From assembly GCA_963787345.1 (NCBI GenBank), contig CAWBCW010000036.1, positions 101,033-165,032 of the forward strand: a stretch of 64,000 nt of DNA. Direction: 5' to 3'. Source of the DNA: Bacillus_BD sp963787345 (lineage in GTDB: Bacteria; Bacillota; Bacilli; Bacillales; Cytobacillaceae). The notes beneath the pieces were generated by a model, which was given only the letters and a program-made list of their open reading frames with translations, made no database searches and had not been told where the DNA came from. Made by a program: the position numbers and the translations under genes. This document shows, piece by piece, positions 61,419 to 64,000 of the stretch (its first letter is position 1; each line of letters starts with the position of its first letter).

Positions 61419-61432
61419 GTGCCCATATAATA
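61405..61432. mobile_element. Attachment-like site 1 at the rpsI 3' end
   Basis: TTACGTTCTTTCATGTGC followed by CCATATAATA, covering the rpsI/foreign junction. It matches 61911-61938 at 25 of 28 positions. This marks the probable left or right end of an integrative element. Confidence 0.65.
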
Positions 61433-61517
61433 GGAAGAAATACGGGTTAAAACAATCCCTGTCATATCAAGGTTTAGCGTTTTTTACTATCTAAAATGAA
61501 AATGAAATAATATCCCG

Positions 61518-61542
61518 TTATATATGTTCCGTGGTCAAAATT
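61518..61542. repeat. Second block shared by the two attachment-like regions, copy A
   Basis: TTATATATG followed by GTGGTCAAAAT, 113 bases from site 1. The copy B at 62024-62048 lies 113 bases from site 2. Confidence 0.65.
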
Positions 61543-61601
61543 AAAAGGTATTTGTCATACAACAGTAATTCCATTATTGAAGTAGTACACCCTATTAGTT
61601 A

Positions 61602-61696
61602 TGTATACATTTGTGTAGACTTGTGTACGTTTATGTAGACTTTTGTAAACTCTTATGTAAACTCGTATACATTTATGTAAACTTATATATATTTAT
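61602..61696. repeat. Row of eight GTA-AC repeats at about 10-bp spacing
   Basis: GTATAC, GTAGAC, GTACGT, GTAGAC, GTAAAC, GTAAAC, GTATAC and GTAAAC begin at 61603, 61615, 61625, 61635, 61645, 61657, 61665 and 61677. The intervals average one helical turn. Position inside a putative element end suits arm-type sites for an integrase or excisionase, but no protein is identified. 61700-61905 shows nothing else. Confidence 0.6.
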
Positions 61697-61910
61697 GACG
61701 AACTATATTCTTCAAGGTAAATAAATATCCCTGCTTATATATAAAAATTTTCGTTATATTCTTCAATTATCTGTCCCCAGGGTACAACAAAAAGAGCGGC
61801 TTTGTACAATCCCCTCTTCAACTAATGCCCCCCTTTCAACAAGGAAATCAACATCATTGTTTAACAGAACCTATAATAAAAGCCCCTCTTGGATAAGAAT
61901 GGCAAATTTA

Positions 61911-61938
61911 TTACGTTCTTTTATGTGCACGTATAATA
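61911..61938. mobile_element. Attachment-like site 2
   Basis: TTACGTTCTTTTATGTGC followed by ACGTATAATA, 506 bases from site 1. It retains the AAAGAACGTAA of rpsI but is no longer coding. Suggests a second, older or tandem insertion at the same place. Confidence 0.6.
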
Positions 61939-62023
61939 TATGAAGAAACTTGGAATAAAGTCATTTACTGAAAGCCTGATTTATCGGGCTTTTTCTGTTT
62001 AATAAAAATTTGATAATATACTC

Positions 62024-62048
62024 TTATATATGTTTATGTGGTCAAAAT
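62024..62048. repeat. Second block shared by the two attachment-like regions, copy B
   Basis: TTATATATG followed by GTGGTCAAAAT with the same 113-base distance to its site as copy A. Confidence 0.62.
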
Positions 62049-62088
62049 AACCCCTGCTTATTCAACTAAAGCGCCCTATTGCTGAGGA

Positions 62089-62597
62089 TTAAAGAGAATA
62101 CAGTTCTATTATTTTTTCTAAGGGTAATTTATTCGGATTACACATATCAACAAAATAGGGAAACTGCCATTTTTGAGTTTCCATCGCTTGTTTACTACTC
62201 GGACTATCCCAACTAGGATAAACTCTTATTGCCATTTTTCCCTTTGTTGAAGTAGACCTAAGAATGTTCTGTTTTAAAAGAATTTCTTTTGGAAAAATAA
62301 ATTGCCCAAACTGGTTTTCATTTTTAAAGGTAGTTATAACTAATAAATCTGGGGCTTCCTCATATAGTAGGGTTGATTTATATTATTTTCGTCTTTTTCC
62401 CATAATGCAACAAACTGCCCTACTTTGGTAGGAGTTATATTCGCGACTCTAAATCGAACTGTTTTAGAAGATAATTGAAATGTACCAGCACCATACTTAG
62501 AATTTTGCTTTTCTTCTTGAACTGACTTTACAGTTAAGTGATTCGACTCATAAATCATTTTATTTACATAAGCTAATGTTGTAAAAAAATTATTCAT
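62089..62597 (-). pseudogene. MepB family protein, frameshifted
   Basis: MepB-fold protein of unknown function (named from the mepRAB locus of Staphylococcus). The first 86 codons from the ATG at 62597 (ribosome site AGGAGTGAAGAA) read MNNFFTTLAYVNKMIYESNH to QPYYMRKPQIY and stop at 62340. The true continuation is in another frame: EEAPDLLVITTFKNENQFGQ, FIFPKEILLKQNILRSTSTKGKMAIRVYPSWDSPSSKQAMETQ in order, ending with TAA at 62091-62089. One missing base near 62370 accounts for it. The whole would be 169 residues, the family length. It appears to be cargo of the putative element. Confidence 0.8.
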
Positions 62598-62695
62598 TTC
62601 TTCACTCCTAAATTTCAACAATAGGCCCGATTCATTAAGAAGAGTACATTTCTTGCTACAGAAATGCGCCATTTAATGGAGGAAGGTTATTGTGT

Positions 62696-63319
62696 TTAGA
62701 GGTCACTTGAAAATTCAATCGTATCAGCTGTACGTTTAGCCGCCTCTTCGCCCAATAATTTTTTAATAACATATAATGCCATATTGATACCCGAGGATAC
62801 ACCTGCTGCAGTTATTACATTGCCCGCGTCAACATATTTTACATTTTTTATAACATTAATATTTGAAAAAGATTTTTCTAATAAGCGTAACGCCGCTTTA
62901 TTAGTCGTTGCCTTTTTATCCTTAAGAACACCTGACTTAGCTAAAAATAGAGCGCCAGTACAGACAGAAGTAATTAATTTGCTATCATAGGATGCAATCC
63001 ATTCAATGATTTTATTATTATTTGATACCTGCTCGATTGCTTTCATTGGACCACCTGGAACCACAATGAAATCAAATGAAGGGCAATTATTAAAACTAAA
63101 ATCAGGAGTTACTTTTAATCCATGATGAATTGTTACTTCTGTTCCATCTTCAGAAACTGTACTTACTTTAAACGGCTTCTCTTGCAGCTCGTTTAAAAGT
63201 AACTTTTTTACGTCACTACGCTTATACGTACTCATATTGAAAACTTCATAAGGTCCAACAAAATCCAGAGCATCTACATAGTCAAATAGCAATATACCTA
63301 CATGATATTGGTTTTGCAT
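62696..63319 (-). CDS. DJ-1/PfpI family protein
   Basis: Glutamine amidotransferase-like protein of 207 residues. The nucleophile elbow is KLITSVCTGALFLAKSGVL with the active Cys, and the acidic partner is in YDVG-like LDFVGPYEVFNMS. Proteins of this branch (ThiJ/isonitrile hydratase-like) act on small nitriles, glyoxals or damaged metabolites, or serve as effector domains. Start behind AAGGAG. A 19-base palindrome lies 25 bases upstream. It follows the GyrI-like gene and may share its control. Confidence 0.88.
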   Translation of the reverse strand: MQNQYHVGILLFDYVDALDFVGPYEVFNMSTYKRSDVKKLLLNELQEKPFKVSTVSEDGTEVTIHHGLKVTPDFSFNNCPSFDFIVVPGGPMKAIEQVSNNNKIIEWIASYDSKLITSVCTGALFLAKSGVLKDKKATTNKAALRLLEKSFSNINVIKNVKYVDAGNVITAAGVSSGINMALYVIKKLLGEEAAKRTADTIEFSSDL

Positions 63320-63344
63320 TTCAAAAACTCCTTTTTACAATCAC

Positions 63345-63363
63345 TATACCCATATAGGGTATA
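63345..63363. promoter_or_regulatory. Perfect palindrome before the DJ-1/PfpI gene, candidate operator
   Basis: TATACCCATATAGGGTATA: TATACCC and GGGTATA around five bases. TACCC/GGGTA sites of this form suit CsoR/CstR/FrmR-family repressors. A related sequence CCATATAGGGTGTATA lies before modA at 30953. Confidence 0.5.
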
Positions 63364-63396
63364 TAAAACAAGACTAAGATTACCGGATCAACCTTT

Positions 63397-63852
63397 TTAT
63401 TTTATAGGTACGCAGATTTCACAATGATGATTATTAACCATTTTGACTACATACCTTTCGATGATTGGTCTTGCTTCATCAAATTGATATCCTTGCCTTG
63501 ATAATTCTGGAAAAATATCAATCCATGCTTTCTGAACTGCTTCTGCTGTATGATTAATTTTAAAAACAGCATATTTTCCACCAACAATATTACCTTCTCT
63601 TACATAGCCATCAGTTACTGAATAGTCGTTTGAAACAACTATGCAGGTATCATAACGACAGTTTTCAGGTTTAGTAGTTTCGGGATTATCCCGAGCAATT
63701 CCAAGAATTATGGATTCGTCATTAAATAAATGGTTAGATTTTGCCCATTCTTTTAATTTTTCCATTGTTCGCACATTGTTAATTCCATAAGGGCCAATCT
63801 GCCTTATGTAAGCAATCCGATATGCTGGAATCTTTTCAATCTTGATATTCAT
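63397..63852 (-). CDS. GyrI-like (AraC effector-binding) domain protein
   Basis: Protein of 151 residues formed only of a GyrI/SOUL-like small-molecule binding domain: the opening IEKIPAYRIAYIRQIGPYG, the central ILGIARDNPETTKPENCRYDTCIVV, and GKYAVFKINHTAEAVQKAWIDIFPELSRQGYQFDEARPIIERYV. Related domains form the ligand part of BmrR and AraC-type regulators or stand alone and inhibit gyrase-targeting toxins. No DNA-binding domain is attached. Start behind AAGGAGAAG. 63853-64000 is AT-rich with no gene visible. Confidence 0.85.
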   Translation of the reverse strand: MNIKIEKIPAYRIAYIRQIGPYGINNVRTMEKLKEWAKSNHLFNDESIILGIARDNPETTKPENCRYDTCIVVSNDYSVTDGYVREGNIVGGKYAVFKINHTAEAVQKAWIDIFPELSRQGYQFDEARPIIERYVVKMVNNHHCEICVPIK

Positions 63853-64000
63853 ATATCTTTCTTCTCCTTTTATAACAATATTTACTTCATTCCAAAATTA
63901 TCATGTTATAAAAAAAAAGGATCATCAAAATTTTAAAAATTAATATCTAAATTACTTTAAAGTTTACTCCATAAAATGGCTCCCGTTTGTTGAATAAGAA

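Noticed and set aside
61602..61696. Short direct repeats considered as a CRISPR array
   Set aside because: Units are only 8-12 bases with no distinct spacers and no cas genes nearby; they fit protein-binding repeats.

Overview
The window is chromosomal DNA of a low-GC, endospore-forming Bacillaceae (Bacillus in the wide sense). The evidence is the spore genes cwlD, gerD, kbaA and pdaB, the block glmS-glmM-cdaR-cdaA-rsiW-sigW next to a 5S/tRNA array, AAGGAGG-type ribosome binding sites with frequent TTG/GTG starts, and a glmS ribozyme, a TPP riboswitch and a guanidine-I riboswitch of the kinds found in Bacillus.

Layout. 1-9.8 kb: an SsuBC/TauBC-type ABC transporter (permease cut by the window edge), a MarR regulator, a MaoC-fold protein, riboswitch-controlled thiT, a LysM/NlpC-P60 cell wall hydrolase, a flavodoxin, and an RND pump (swrC type) divergent from its TetR regulator. 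9.9-13.8 kb: a GbsR-family regulator and the glycine betaine importer opuA, whose binding-protein gene is frameshifted. 14.7-18.1 kb: an intracellular GH3 glycosidase, then a 1463-bp IS1595-family element carrying a small membrane-protein gene. 18.1-30.7 kb: a diguanylate cyclase remnant, two XRE regulator/membrane protein pairs, the guanidine-induced exporter ykkCD, an extra uppS, split copC/copD, an LLM flavoprotein and a large UPF0182 membrane protein. 31-45.8 kb is accessory: modAB without modC, an MFS pump behind a macrolide-type attenuator, mhqOD-type quinone detoxification, a TetR/DsbA/YdhR stress cluster, arsRBC, a soluble chemoreceptor, a frameshifted LysR gene and an isolated selA. 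46-61.3 kb is the conserved core: glmS, glmM, cdaR, cdaA, rsiW, sigW, rocF, eight tRNAs with a lone 5S rRNA, then pdaB, kbaA, gerD, salA, cwlD and ybaK.

At 61.35 kb the core stops. Only the last 21 codons of rpsI are present, and beyond them lie two diverged copies of an attachment-like region exactly 506 bp apart, a row of GTA-AC repeats at about 10-bp spacing, and cargo-type genes (mepB remnant, DJ-1/PfpI, GyrI-like). I read this as one end of an integrative element inserted in the 3' end of rpsI; its other end and any integrase lie outside the window.

Four single-base frameshifts (opuAC, a LysR gene, cdaR, mepB) lie in otherwise intact genes. Real mutation and assembly error cannot be separated from the sequence alone. 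Other notable non-coding structures are a dispersed hairpin-rich repeat of about 190 bp (three copies, two of them flanking glmM), the MTASMRLR-type leader peptide, and several near-perfect palindromes at promoters.
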